64,000 nucleotides of DNA. Source: Marasmius tenuissimus. Its lineage: Eukaryota; Basidiomycota; Agaricomycetes; Agaricales; Marasmiaceae. Both the position numbers and the translations under genes were made by a program. Below the pieces are notes generated by a model. It was given only the letters and a program-made list of their open reading frames with translations, was not told the origin of the DNA and did no database searches. Shown here piece by piece: positions 1 to 14,312 of the stretch (its first letter is position 1; every line of letters begins with the position of its first letter). Where the stretch lies: assembly GCA_029532415.1 (NCBI GenBank), contig JAQOTA010000054.1, positions 1,426,001-1,490,000 of the forward strand, written 5' to 3'.

Positions 1-280
1 AACTGTACGGCTCGGTATGTCGGTGTCGGTGGCGAGGGGAGAAGCTGTGAGTAAAGTGAGTCGCAAAACTCCAGTAAGTAAAAACGCCGGTGAATCAAAA
101 TTGGCACCGTTGTGGTCCATGCAGCATGGAGGCTGAATCGGAGATTGCATCAAATTCCCACACCTATAATTGGTAATTTGGAGCTATTTGTATTTCCCTA
201 TCGTTCACTCACTATATCCACCGTGCTGTTGTGAAAATGCTTACTGGATTTCCTTCCCGTTCTCTCCATCGTTCTCAACG

Positions 281-3200
281 ATGTCCACGACAGTATCGTC
301 GCTGATACTCGAGTCTTTCCCGGTTCCCCCTTCCTTCATTCCCCCGTCGCGATCACGGCCGTCGACGGCGCCGAACCCTCCTCTAACACGACCTCCAAGT
401 GTGCCTCTACCACCCATCCCCGGCCCTTCTCCAGTATCGGAAACATTGTATAAAGGATTGCGGAAAAACTCTGGATGTAGTGTCGTGAGCAGGCCTGACT
501 CGATCGCGAGCGTAACCAGTGCCCGGAGTACTGGGACTCTCTACACTTATTCACCCAACAACATCAACAGAAGTAATTCTTCGAGGACTTCAGACGGATT
601 GAAGGGATACACGTCTTTTTTGAAGTCATCCGAGAGTCAATCACGCACTGATGGCACTGTCAGCACAGTATCACGTCCTGATGATACCGAGTCCATATAC
701 GACCCTTCCGAAGCTTATGGGGGAACGGTGTCGAGTGATGGAGAGGAACAACTCGTAGAGACTGCGGCATTGTGGAAATCATCACCTAAGTCCATTCGCA
801 GTCGTGATAATCGTAACACACCTTTGTCTGCACAATTGCCGGAACCACCACCGCTCTCGCACAAGGGCCACGCTACAGTTGCGCGAAGAAGAGGTACGTC
901 TAGTTGGTCTTTCTTTGTATGTGTCCTCATCTTTCTGCCAGGATCCTCGAACAGCGCTCCATCCACTCCCAAAAATCTCTCATCTATACAACAACCGCTG
1001 AATATCGCATCAGGTTCCGTACGCTCCGATCACCGCACTTCCGGTGTATCTACAAACGTTCATTCGGAACAGGAGTTGAATATACCGACGACCCTAACTT
1101 ATCCGATACCACCCCGGATACAACTACCTCCGTCGCTGAGGAAAGACAAACAAAGTTCTCACTTGGCGAAGTTAAAATCGTCGCCAGTCACACCCTCCAT
1201 ATCCCACACCCCTCCGACCCCAAATCTCCCGGCGTTCAGCTCAGCGCCACTGACCAACGAGCAAACGGGATATCCCTCGTCGAGCACAGAGATACCACAA
1301 GCAGTCCCCAGTTCCTTGTCTTCCACCGAAGTGGCGAACAACCTGCCAGAGGTTGCTTTCCCCGTTAAAAATCCTAACTCCCGCGTCGTGCGTAAGGGTT
1401 CTGCTCCGCCAGACGCTCCTAGTTTGCTGCACCGAGAGCCCAAATCATCTCGTTCCAGGAGTCTGAGCGTCGGGAAACACCTGAGCAACCCCAGACCATC
1501 ATCCTCAGGTGGCTCTGGATCCGAAATAGCTCTCGGCAAACGTCCGGTTATTGGTCCACCCCCTTCCTCGTTCAAAACTTCGTCGTCAAGCTTTGCTAAC
1601 GAATCCGTGGGACGTTCGGGCTCGCCTAACATCGAGGATTTGATTGAAAGCACTCCGAGACCTAGACGAAGGAGTAGCTCCAGCGCTCTGAGTGATGGGT
1701 ACACAAGTAGGAGTCTGTCCGTGTCTGGACGTTCGAACAGTGCCTCCAGATCGACGAAGAGCAGAAGAGATGTTTCAAGTTCAAATACGGGAAGGCGAGG
1801 GAGTGAAGGTTCCAGAGTGAGTCAGATCGCGAGGCTGGAGAGAGAACTGGAGGGCTTTGGAAGTGACGATGGCAGCTCGAGTGATACCAGCTTGGACATC
1901 CACACTCCTCTACCGTGAGTCAAATGCCATCTTTTCTCTTCTTTTTCTCATTGTTCCACTCGTACAGGCACTTATGGGTACGCGACGGTGTGCTGTCGCA
2001 CAAGTCGAAGTTAATACCAGCGACTTCAACCGGTACCTCTGGTGAGGTTAGCCCGACCAGACCTGAAAGCTCCACGAGTTTTGGTTCTATAGGTGAGTTT
2101 TTGATCGAACACTCATAACTTTCCGTGTTTTGGGCGTGTCGTACCTACCATGAGGTGGGCAGCGGGAAGAGGGGAACGTTCAAAACAACCGTCACCTCCT
2201 TTTTATACCTGTTGATGGTTGAAATTTGGGGATTTCCCGCTCTCCTGACCCGTCATTTGAGACCTCAAAGCCTACGGTGTTCCCCCCGTTCACCGATAGG
2301 TCCGGGAACACCATATGATATTCTAAACTCCCCAAATGATGGCGTGGGTATACTTAAATTGAACCTGTTCACAGATTCGAAGGCAAGCTTACTCAAGGAC
2401 ACTCGGGACACAGCTGTTCGACGTCTCAGGCACAAAGATCGGAAGTTGCTAGGTGGAGGACTGGGGCTTACTACGGGATTGGGATGGAGCGATAGGTGCG
2501 TTCTTCTGTCGTTAGATTCCAACCATTCTCAATAACAGATGCTTTCGTAGTGAGGATGAGGATGCACCATCACCACTCACCCACCGGCTGTCCTCATTGG
2601 TGGTCTCGCGCAAATCATCGGCCGCTTCTCTTGGGAAGGAACGTCAATCGTACTCATCCGCTTCAAACCAGTTGAGTGGAAGTAAGTCGTCCGGAGACCT
2701 GCGTTCTGCTGCGTCCGAGCACCCCAAGAGTAGCACCAGGACGAGGCTTTTGCGTAGTCAATTCAACGCGACCTCAATAAAAACGAGTGACTTGAACGAG
2801 CAGACGTATATGATCGCCACTCCCGACCGATATCCAGTCACCGTGGCACCCGAATCTGAAGCTTCCACTGTGGCTTCGCGGCCGGACAGCTCGCGTTCGA
2901 TCAGCAGTAATATCAACGTTCGACGCGGCCTGGGCTCAAGTAGCTCGAGGGCCGTTTCCATACCCGAAAGGCTGCCAATCTCCACGAAGTCTCGCACAAG
3001 GTCTGACTCTTCGCTCCGGAGCCAGGCTGCAGACGGGAGGTTGAGGTCGCCGTCTACCTCGTCTTCCATGTCATCAGTCTCGATCCCGCCTTTGACTCCA
3101 GAGGATGCGGAAGATCTTGGTACACCCATCTCCTTCTTCACCTCGAAGGTGGATTACAACAAGACCTTACCGCCGCTCCCGAATCCCAGCACTGGGAGCA

Positions 3201-3562
3201 TTCGACGCCCTTCGGCGCCTGCAAGGCTCCGGGCCTCATCCATCGGGAAATCCATGGAAACTATTTTTCCAGATGTTAAGTCACCTTCGAATACTGTAAC
3301 ACCACCCCTCCCTGGAAGCCTCAAACAACTGCAACTTCCTCGCTATACCGTTGCTGCCTCCCAGAAATCGCCTTCCTCGCCCAGCACCGGAAGCCAACCG
3401 CACACACCCACCTCGCCTTCATTACCCTCACCTTCTGGTTTACCCAAACCTCGCGTTGGGGCCGGAATGGTATATCGCCGTGGCAGCAACGGTACCCCTT
3501 CTCAGCCAGCGGCGACGAGGATTCCTGCTGCCCATGTATCACAATCTCCCATGCGTATTTAA
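281..3562 (+). CDS. Serine/proline-rich low-complexity protein, function unknown
   Basis: Five exons give a 972-residue frame: 281-893, 942-1914, 1968-2092, 2300-2495 and 2551-3562. Every junction is GT-AG and keeps frame; the third intron (207 nt) is longer than the others. The start is the first ATG giving a proline-rich N-terminus (PPLTRPPSVPLPPIP). The whole protein is rich in Ser, Pro, Thr and Arg, with repeated short motifs of the VSRPDS / VASRPDSSRS type about 100 and several hundred residues in. Basic-serine stretches such as RPRRRSSSSALSDGYTSRS look like multiply phosphorylated disordered scaffold segments. I see no catalytic domain, membrane segment or signal peptide, and do not recognise the family. 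A cytoskeletal or polarity scaffold is possible but is only a guess from composition. The 3' end is 1.9 kb from the next gene. Confidence 0.75.
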
Positions 3563-5431
3563 ATCATCCAGTACACTAATCTTACTCACCTGTTGTTTTC
3601 TTCTCTCTTCTCCTTCGTAATCGCAACGTTCCTTACTCGTTCATGATCTTGTAAACCACACTTGGCTACCTCTGTTACCAACCTACACCTGTACAATACT
3701 TACACTCCTTTTTACCGCGTAGAGCCGAGTACTGCTAGAGTTCCCTCATCGACAACGGATTGCTACCCACTATCAATAACCTTGGTGTTTCGTCTCCTTG
3801 TCATGATCAGCGTGGCATTTCAGCATCGCGATCTCGCACAGAACTTCTCGCACTCATGAATTGCATTCGCTTTGGAAAATTGACGCTGAACGTGCATGGC
3901 GACGCCGCACAACTGCATGCAAACAAGCGCCCATGTTAGCTCAGACCATTACCATCATGATCACCAACATCGATGTCAACGATGTCAGCCTCACTGTCCA
4001 CCTCAGCCTCGCCAAGCGAGGCCTTATCAGGTTCGAACTCTCGTCCGCAGAGGCATGTGCCATCCTTACCCTCCTCATGAGTTCATGTCACTCTTTTCGC
4101 CACAAAATAACTGGCAAGCCTGATGCTAAGGAGTTGTAAGCAAACGCATGAGCACGAGTGGTGCAACCACAGCCCTACAGCTCAAAAGGATGTGCTTCCG
4201 CTCAAGCTTCTAAAGCCTCCGTTACACGTCCTCCACCCTCAAAAAGTGTTCGTCAACATGAAGCGTCTATCTACGAGAGACTAAGTCGTTATCCCGAAGG
4301 GCGAGCACCCCAACGAGGTCCGCTGAGGCGTCAAGGGCTTTGCCGTTCTTCTAGGTCAGCCCTCAAGCCACTAGATCACATAACGTGCCGAAATGCGTTG
4401 TAGTTTCAAGAGTTCGCCCGTGCATGGAGCGATACAGTCACTGACGGTGAATTGGGAGCTGTGGATATATCTTCACACCTGATATTGGAGGACTTGTTCT
4501 GGTACGTTAATCATGATTGGATCTTTCATGATCACGACTTGATCAGTGTTGTAGCCTATCCCGCAGCCCGAATGCAGGACGAGTGTCTCTATCCCGCGCA
4601 TCGAGCTCTCAAACTTGTTATGGAACTACGTATAGTAACAGAGCCGAGTTTCTTTCATCTTACTGGAGAACATATTAAGACGCACAGAAAGAGAACGCTG
4701 TCACTAAAGTGTCGGTGATAGGCTCATAGCAAAACGAACAGACAGCTCTCCAGCGTGATTGTCATTTTGCTGCTCCTCCCTTCTGGATGGTTTCAACCCC
4801 CGAGTTCATTGCACTTGATGTCAAAACTGACTTGATAGGAAAATTTAGACGTCGTGGGACCTTCATTCTGGTACCACGTCCGCCATCTATAGCCCCCCCG
4901 AGCGCCTTATCCGTGACCTCGGGGAGACTCACGAGAAGCTGAGTGACGAAGAAGATGAAGCTGGCTGTCGATTGCGACAAAGTAGCAAGTAACAGTGGGC
5001 TGGCCCTCCCTTCCTTCCCTCGACTGTGTCCAATTCCCGACAGCACCTTCCGAAGACTCTTGTTCTGTACCCCCCTGATCATCGAGCAGCCTATTTATCG
5101 GTGTATTCGAACCGAAAGAAGCCCCCTAGACTGGTTTTCTCAGCATGTCTCATTATCCGTGGCGACCCATACTCTATTGTAGTGTTCCCATATGTATATA
5201 CTTAATTGCTTTGGTGCAGTGTAACGTGCATTGCGTTGAGACCCAACAACGCCGAGAAGCGCGCCTTGATCAGCTTGAGTCACGATGAATGTCATCACAG
5301 CGCTCACGCTCAAACTTTTACAGCTGCTAGTTTGAACTCAGTCTTCCCGCCGCGCTCAGTCCTCTTGGAGAGTAACTTCCACCATCTTCTTTCTCGTATC
5401 ATTCTGTCTATAACGGCCGATTGCAAACGAG
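3563..5431. other. Intergenic region, no convincing gene
   Basis: About 1.9 kb between the serine-rich gene and the sirtuin gene. Only short open frames occur here. The longest with any protein-like look is on the minus strand at 4762-5082 (106 codons), with one hydrophobic stretch (SFIFFVTQLLVSL) followed by a basic tail. It has no recognisable relatives and no clear splice partners, so I do not call it a gene. A small membrane or mitochondrial protein cannot be excluded. The last ~100 bases should hold the sirtuin promoter. Confidence 0.5.
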
Positions 5432-7004
<1,573 letters not shown>

Positions 7005-7058
7005 CGGGCGTTCAGTCTCAATGGTAAATCGTACGAAAAGAGATTGTAAATTAATGGC

Positions 7059-7482
7059 TACAGAGGCCTGACCGGAAGCGAAAATGACCGGGAAGCGAAA
7101 CACACCTTTTTCTGTCTAGTTTTTTCTCTGTGCCTTTTCCCTACCTCTACACCTCGTTCTAAGTCGATCTGAATCCATTCACTGCAGGTAGGATTGGTAT
7201 AGGGAGTAAAATTGAAAAATTTGGACAATGGACTGAGCACGCACGTGACTTGTGGCACAAATTTGGCGGTGTTTCGCTTCCCTGACATCAGCCATTTTCA
7301 CCACTCCCACACATTTTACCACTATGAGCCTCAACACCTTGCCCGAAAATCCTCAACCTTTTTGGACAGTATATTTGGATCATGCTCAGTCTTCCTACAC
7401 TCAAAGGTACCGAGTTTTGGCTATATACGACAAAGGGAGGCCGATATATGTGACTTGTTTCGCTTCCGGTCAGGCCTCTGTA
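7059..7482. repeat. 25-nt perfect inverted repeat with inner GGAAGCGAAA copies
   Basis: Positions 7059-7083 and 7458-7482 are exact reverse complements (core CAGAGGCCTGACCGGAAGCG). Between them are another forward copy of the GGGAAGCGAAACAC motif at about 7088-7102 and a reverse copy at about 7268-7281, so the arrangement is two forward then two reversed copies. A CACGTG E-box lies at about 7241. The block sits between the sirtuin stop codon and the FYR-domain gene and may overlap that gene's first intron if the distal start is used. It could be a promoter with symmetric binding sites or the remnant of a small inverted-repeat element. I see no clear target-site duplication. Confidence 0.6.
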
Positions 7483-7733
7483 TGTATCGCAGTAATCATT
7501 TTGGTTGACATGTAGAAGTAGTGGAATACTCTGTTGTAATATTTAAAGCTGTTTGAACTCCTTATTTTCTTCGCTTTGGCTGACAGGAGGCTGGCTTCTC
7601 GTAGGTTGTGGGCGTAGGTGGGTGTGCTATTCACTGAATCGGTTTCCGGACCGGTTGTTTGGCATTTGTTTGCAACCAAAGCTATCGGATTGTTTGGACG
7701 ACAGGCTGCAGGCCAATATCGTCTTCAGAGTCA

Positions 7734-9940
7734 ATGAGCGAAGCCGTCTCCCAGCGTTGTGGTACCACAGGGCTTCCATTTTCTCTCGAGTCTTCGTCTA
7801 ACAAGTCAGCCACAAGCTCGATAGATTTTTCGTCCGCTTCCAATGCTTTACACGATGAAAAGGACATCCTCGAGCAATACAGGCAGCTGAAAACGAGATG
7901 CGAGGAAATGGAAGTTGAACAGGTATGTTGATCTAGCGTCTAGTCGTGACAGCTCTTCTGACGAGCTCTGATATCAGGCCCTCAGCGGAGCGAGCAGTGA
8001 ACATAGCGACGCAACTGGTGCACAGAAAAAGTATGTAGTTTCATATTCGTTCCATTGTGGATTTATTTGATACTCAACTCACGCCTACGACGTTTCAGGT
8101 CACTGCTCGAACAACTGAAGCGCCTGGAACAGCTACCTCGAATAAAGGCCCTTGACCACTCAAAAGCGAAGAGCGATTCACGGTTTACAGGCAGTACGGA
8201 TTGCTGAGCCCTCACCGTATACACGTTCATTGACGCGAAGTATCAGCAAATGGTGTGCGCAAACGGGAAGAACGTTCAGAAGATACGGACTCACGTCAGC
8301 CAAAGCGCCAACGTTTGAGCAGTGAAGAGGACGCGTATAACGAGGGCGGAGCGGCTGTCAGAGGTTCGTTCGGTCGTCTGCCTTTCTTTGCCTTCAACTG
8401 AATGAACTCGAATAATAGCCTCTCCTGCTCAAGTGAGTGAACACTATACTGGCCTCTTGCCTACCTAACCTACAATGGCCTCCACAGGAGTCCTCGAATG
8501 ATACTACAGCTTCGCAAACTGAGGTCGAACCATCCTCAGGTAGCGCCCGGTTACCAAGCTCTACTCCCACAATACCAAGCACGGCCAATTCAAGCGGGGC
8601 ATCTTCAGACGGAGACGCTCCGGCGACCGTCTCAGCTACCTCCCCGGTGCCAACACCCTCTGCATCTTCCTCCTCCATGTCTTCCAATCCCTATGCCGCG
8701 TATCTCACTGGTAACAATCCTTACGCCTTCTACTACCTACAGGCGCCGCCCCTCATTCATCCCGGATTGTCCATGCCCGGCATGCCTCGTATGTATATGC
8801 CTCCTCCAGGGCCGTCCCCTGCGCCTCAAACCCAGTCCTCCGCAAATCACTTCACAAAACCCCAGTCCCAGCAATCGGAACAGCAACCGAGGCAGGCGCA
8901 AGGGAAGCCAAAGAGGTTGAAGTCGCACGCCGTGACGACGAAAAACTTCAACATTCCGTTAGTTCCGAGAGATAGTCAAGGAAAGCCAATGTTACCTCTA
9001 AACGTCGGGATCATGACAGTCCTCTCTTTGGGCGAAGTTTGTATGAGAGAGCACTTTCATACGGAGAGGTATATCTTTCCTGTTGGGTACGAGGTTACGA
9101 GGTGCGCTATAGTTGTTTGTTTGGCGATAGCACGGTACTAACTATACTTGGGGGGATCATAGGCGGTATCTGTCTACGAAAGACAAGAATATTGAGGTCG
9201 TGTACCACTGCTCAATATTAGATGGTGGTGATGGTCCCAAGTTTCAGATTATACCTTCCGATGCACCAGAGCTGACGGTGATAGCGGGGACTGCTACTGG
9301 TGCATGGTCTAATATAGTGAGGAAAGCGAACGCGCTCAGGAATAGGCAACATTCGAACTCAGTATCTGGTCCGGATTTCTTTGGGCTCGGACAAAATACG
9401 ATCAAGCACCTCATTCAGCAATTACCGAATGCTGATAAACTGCGAGATTATGTATGGCAGAATTTTGTGGAGGGCGGGTGAGCTACATCGTGTCTCCCGA
9501 TGAACTGCTTCTGACTGGCGACATTCAGGCCGTTAGGTGGAAGGCATGCTGCTGTGGTACCTGCTCTGCCGGAGGATTATGATACTGCAATGACCATGGG
9601 TGCATTCCATGCTATTGACAAGGATAGATATCAGCGACATCCCAATCAGCCGTCGGATCAGGCTGGCGGGATCAAACACTATCCATCTCATTTGGGTTTA
9701 CCTCCAGGTGCTGCGATATGGAACTCATCGACCGCCTCTTCGTCCCCAACCCCCGCGCCAGAGCCAGTTCCGATCGACCCGCAGCTTTCTGGTCCGGAGC
9801 CTGCCAGCACTACTCCGGTTTCTAACAAAGGAGGTGATACATCCTCCGTGATTACAGACGGTCCTCCAGGCGTTGCGGAGGCTATTGCGACCATTATCAA
9901 CGCTCTACCGACTACGAATTCGGAAACCGCGTCTAGCTGA
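7734..9940 (+). CDS. FYRN/FYRC-domain nuclear protein (TBRG1-like)
   Basis: Eight exons (7734-7922, 7978-8030, 8099-8193, 8247-8363, 8419-8432, 8488-9101, 9163-9477, 9529-9940) give 602 residues; the fifth is only 14 nt. A short N-terminal helix (DILEQYRQLKTRCEEMEVEQ) looks like a coiled coil, followed by a Ser/Pro-rich linker. The FYRN region shows the hallmark SLGEVCMREHFHTERYIFPV and VYHCSILDGGDGPKFQI. The FYRC region follows at once with SGPDFFGLGQNTIKHLIQQL. FYRN and FYRC together mark chromatin-associated proteins such as MLL/Trithorax and TBRG1; this protein has no SET, PHD or JmjC domain, hence TBRG1-like. An upstream exon at 7324-7406 (starting MSLNTLPENPQPF) splices in frame through a 305-nt intron to 7712 and may be the true start. 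I chose 7734 because the exon chain from there is compact. Confidence 0.85.
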
Positions 9941-10508
9941 AGGATCTCGGTCAAACCGTTACCAGTACCAGTAATATCATCATACTCTCAATTCATTGTC
10001 TATCTTGGGCCATTTCCACCACGCGCGTAAACTGAACTGAACCTTGTCAGCCTCAGTACCTACTCTCCCGGAGACGCCTTCGGGGCATCCATACCTCCGG
10101 GACGAGTACGGTATGCGGTAGCAGGATGACGGACGATGACTGGGATTTCCTTATGGATTTTCTGGGATGATTCATCTCGACTGCTCGGTCTTGAAGGCGA
10201 TATGAATAAATGAGTGGTTAATTTTTTCAGCTGCCCCTGTGGGGACTCCTTCCGATGCAAGGCTAGTGCCGGATCATGGGAGTAGTATGTGGGGCATACA
10301 TTTTCTTTAGTTCCTGGTTGCTGTACATGTAGCAGATCTATGTCGAATGAAGATCTTGACTCTTTTGCTTCGAGTCAAGTTCACGGACTCTGGGTAGCGC
10401 CGGTACCGCGTGGCTACGTCATAATTAGTGGGTGGCTCCCTTCGCGTTTGTCTCGCGTCTTGGAGTTCGACTACCACCTTCAGCTTCATATTTATTTTGG
10501 GTTTTTAT
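9941..10508. other. Intergenic region between FYR-domain gene and RAD4
   Basis: 568 bases with no supported gene. It should hold the terminator of the FYR-domain gene and the promoter of RAD4. I see no repeat or RNA gene in it. Confidence 0.5.
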
Positions 10509-13500
10509 ATGATTTCTCCCGTGGAAGATGTCTCTTTGGACCTTCTACCCGACGACAGCGAAGATGACTTTGACTGGGAAGAAGTTGAAGTACCGCAAGC
10601 CCAGCCAGGACAAGTCGAGCTTGAATTCAACCTGAACGAGCAAGAACAAGAGCAACAACCAGAGAAGCACCTTGAAATCGTAATCAAGAAAGCTGGAAAG
10701 GATGAATCTGCCAAGTACGTGGTTCGGTTGCCTGGTAGTTTGCGTATGGATTGCTAAAACGATATATTGAACAGGAAGAAGGGCATCTCTCATGCAGAGC
10801 GGATACTTAGAATCGGTTGTCACAAGGTCCACACAGTTAGCTTACTCGCAGGTACTTCAGTGAGGAATAGGTGGTTGAACGATGAGCTTCTCCATGTGCG
10901 TCCTCACGCTCGCCCTGCGATTCGTGTATTGAATATCGCACTCGAATAGGCACGCCTTCTCTCTGTTACACCCCTACCACTCCAGAATGCCTTCGCTATG
11001 ATCCACCCATCTCGTGTTCCGGAGCAAGCAATGCGCGGTCGTATGTTTGAAGCAGCAATAGGTCGACTCGTGGATTGGTGGAGAACATCTTTCTTCGAGG
11101 TCTTACCCAACGGACACATGCGCAACCGAACTTTTGACACCATGCAACAGAGACTCCTCGCTCATGGGTACGGTGCGGGGCCTAAAAAGGACGGAGAAGA
11201 AGATGTCGTGATCGACGAAGAGGACATTGAGGACATTCTTGACGACGACATTGAGGTCATAAGAAGCGAGAAGAGTCTCATGAAACACGTATTAATGCAG
11301 ACTGGTTCTCGAGATACCGGTGCCCAGCTCTTTACGGCGTTGTGTCGAGGGCTCGGTATACCAGCACGATTGGTAGTCAGTGTGCAGAGCATGCCATGGC
11401 AAGCTGGAATCGGCAAGCCAAAACCCAAGTACGAGAAGAAGAAGGGCAAAGGGAAAGGGAAGGAGAAAGCTATTGAAACGGACGATAACGCATCTACAGC
11501 AGGCGCCTCCAGCTCCAAACCATCGAGGCTGGGGACACCTTTGGGTGTCGATGGTGCGCCAGTTGAGAAGAGTGAGAAGGCGAAGGGGAAGGAAAAGGCT
11601 AAACCGCAGATTAAACTTCGGAAAAGCAAGGGAAACGTACTCAAGAGCAAACCGAAAGTCAAGAAAATCGGTTTGTTCTGTCCTCCCTTCTGTGTCTGTT
11701 CTCTTACCGACACATGTACAGATCCCCTGACAACTCCGCCGGTTTTCTGGACTGAAGTTTTCTCCAAGCCGGACTCGCGATGGATACCCGTGGATTCCTT
11801 GCGAGGCATCGTCAACAAACGAAGCGTCTTTGATCCTTCTCTGGATGGCCCCAATCCAGAAAATCGGATGGTTTATGTCATGGCTTTCGAAGAGGACGGA
11901 TACGCTCGAGATGTGACGCGGCGATATGCCAAAATTTCGGAGCAAAGGTCGCCAAAGAACAAGGAGGGAGTAGTGCTGTCGGTGCGGGAGGGAGAGGTCG
12001 ACAACAGTGGTGGGCATGGGTGGTACAACATTATACCAGACCGTTCAGATTGGTGGGTCGCACCTATCTTTTGGGATGTCATTCTCATTCACTGTACTAC
12101 AACGCAGCATCGAGACGATCTTGAAGACGAAGAATTAGACAATGCACAACTCATTGAGGGCATGCCCACCACTATAGGAGGGTTCAAAGACCATCCGCTG
12201 TTAGTTTGATCTGCTTACATGCCAACCTTGTGCTAATTATCCCATTCGTAGATACGTCCTGATGCGACATTTGAAGCAGACGGAAACTATATACCCACCA
12301 CCTCCGGAGACCTTGGAGTTAGGAAGATTCCGAGGAGAATCTGTATACTCGCGCTCTTCGGTCGTGTCTCTCAAAACCGCTGAGAACTGGCTGCGAAGCG
12401 AGGGGCGCTCGGTTAAAGCCGGCGAACAACCTATGAAACTTGTGAAGATGAGGGCAAGCACAGTCAACCGACAACGTGAGATTGAGTTGTTGAAGGAGGG
12501 TCTCTCGGAAGCAGGAGCTTCCACTTCTACTGTGGCAAACGGGAGCGATGGAGAGGTTATGCAAGGTCTCTATGCTCGACGACAAACGGAAATGTTCGTC
12601 CCGGATCCTGTTGTTGAGGTTAGTCCTTGACTTCTTCGTGCGTTTGGGTTCATAGAGAACTGAATACCACATAGGGCAAGGTTCCGAAAAATAACTTTGG
12701 GAATATTGATCTATATGTGCCTTCGATGCTACCGAAAGGGGCGGTACATATACCTTGTGAGTTTACCAACTTTTGGTGTGCCATCTCTATTGACGTTCCG
12801 TAGACAAGGGCGTAGCAAAAATCGCGCGAAAATTGGGTATCGACCATGCAGAAGCAGTGGTATGTCACCGTACTCTCGTCTGGTCATAATAACAGCTCAC
12901 CATGTTGTTGCAGACTGCCTTCGAGTTTCGCAAACGCAGAGCTAATCCCGTCATCGAGGGTGTAGTAGTCGCTGCAGAGAATGAGTCGATCCTTCTCGAG
13001 GTATGTCCCATCAGCTTTCTATTTTTGTGCGCTCCAGCTGAAGGACGCAGGCATTTTGGGAAGCTGAACAAGACGCTGAAGAAAAAGCTAAAATCAAGCG
13101 AGAGGAACGGGTCATCAAGCTTTGGACGAGGCTCGTACATGGTCTTCGGATACGTCAACGGCTTCAAGAACAGTACGCTAACAACGGCGGAGGGGAGTCG
13201 TCAACGCTTCCCTTGTTAATGAAGGAGAACGTCCTGAGGAAGAGGTGCGTTTGTCACTTCCGTAAACGGTGGATTGAGGTTGACAATCACGTGTAGCCCA
13301 AGGACAACGAGGTTGCGGCGTCCACAGAGGGCGGGGGTTTCCTTGTCGAGGCGGCAGACGTGGTGGAGTCGTTCCACCTGCCGAAGTATCAACGAATCGA
13401 CGAGGACGGTCACCTCGTTCAGGTTCCGTCTGCGAACGATCACACGATGAATGGCGATTCTACCGAGGAGCAATCGCGGTTGGATCTGAACTTCGAAACC

Positions 13501-14043
13501 ATGGACGTCGACGAGGGTGAAGCTATGCGCACGCTATCATTGGCACCGATAACCAATCCGTCGTCGGGGCCGGTTATCAAGTCGATGCAGGAACTGGCTG
13601 AGGATGCTGCTCGTTCGGCAAGCACGCGGGAGGCGTCCGCGGAGGTGGAAGAGATTACGCTGAATCCGGTGGCCAAACCTTCAGTGGCTCATGCGACTAG
13701 TGCGGATTCAGGAAGAGCAACAAGAGCGACAAGCAGGAGAAGCACACCTGCGGGCGGAAAGAAGAGTACGCCGTCCACCAAAGCCACGTCTAAGGGTAGC
13801 AGTCGACCATCGACGCGGAGGTCTGCGAAGAAGCGGAAACGAGATGATGAGGATGGTATGAGTAGCGATGAAGAAATGGAGGAACAGGAGGTAGAGACGC
13901 CCTCGAAGCGTCCCAAGGCTGCTCCTGTCACTCCTGTGACGCAGAGCACACGGACGCTTCGTCCACGCCGTGGCAAAACGCAAGCTCAGCTTCTTGAGGA
14001 TGAGGAGAGCGAGCGTGCTTATCGGAGGGCGATTGCTCAGTAG
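10509..14043 (+). CDS. RAD4: Rad4/XPC-family DNA damage recognition protein, with a frame break near the C-terminal tail
   Basis: Known role: nucleotide excision repair; Rad4/XPC inserts beta-hairpins at helix-distorting lesions and recruits TFIIH. The acidic N-terminus (SEDDFDWEEVEV) is followed by the transglutaminase-like domain, split by a long Lys-rich insert: SVRNRWLNDELLH, LFTALCRGLGIPARLV and PPVFWTEVFS. The beta-hairpin domains follow: HPLYVLMRHLKQTETIYP with FRGESVYSRSSV (BHD1), then LVKMRAS and ETEMFVPDPVV-type segments (BHD2), then NNFGNIDLYVPSMLPKGAVH and GIDHAEAVTAFEF (BHD3). Early exons are 10509-10714, 10775-10895, 10950-11670, 11722-12199 and 12252-12618; later ones continue to 13253. 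The Ser/Lys-rich tail (to 14043) is in a frame I can reach only with one extra base in the G-rich run at about 13186-13197 or with a very poor GTCCTG donor. As read, translation would end at a TAG at 13294-13296, after BHD3. Confidence 0.9.
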
Positions 14044-14312
14044 GGAGGAAATGCTGAATAATCTACGGGCTGTATAATCTGTATGACTTATTAGTACGTA
14101 GTATATAATTCTTAGCCATCGATATGTCGCCGACGCAAAAGTGAGTCGAACAGGTTGTCAACGGCTGGGATGAGGATCTCAAATGTCACACATACCATAT
14201 AACTTGGTGTACGATCGCGAGCAGCTTCGAGTGCGTGGACCCGATTGTCATGGTCGTTTTATATATTTATGATACACTCAAGTACGCTGAAGTTTCAGGA
14301 GAGTACATGTCG

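Noticed and set aside
1159..1704. 181-codon minus-strand frame
   Set aside because: Shadow of the serine-rich gene; low-complexity sequence keeps several frames open.
4762..5082. Possible small minus-strand gene
   Set aside because: A single 106-codon frame with one hydrophobic stretch, no identifiable family and no splice partners; left as unsupported.
11292..12017. 241-codon open frame on the minus strand, and 230 codons at 11162-11854
   Set aside because: Shadow frames opposite the RAD4 transglutaminase-like exons; composition only mirrors the Lys-rich insert.
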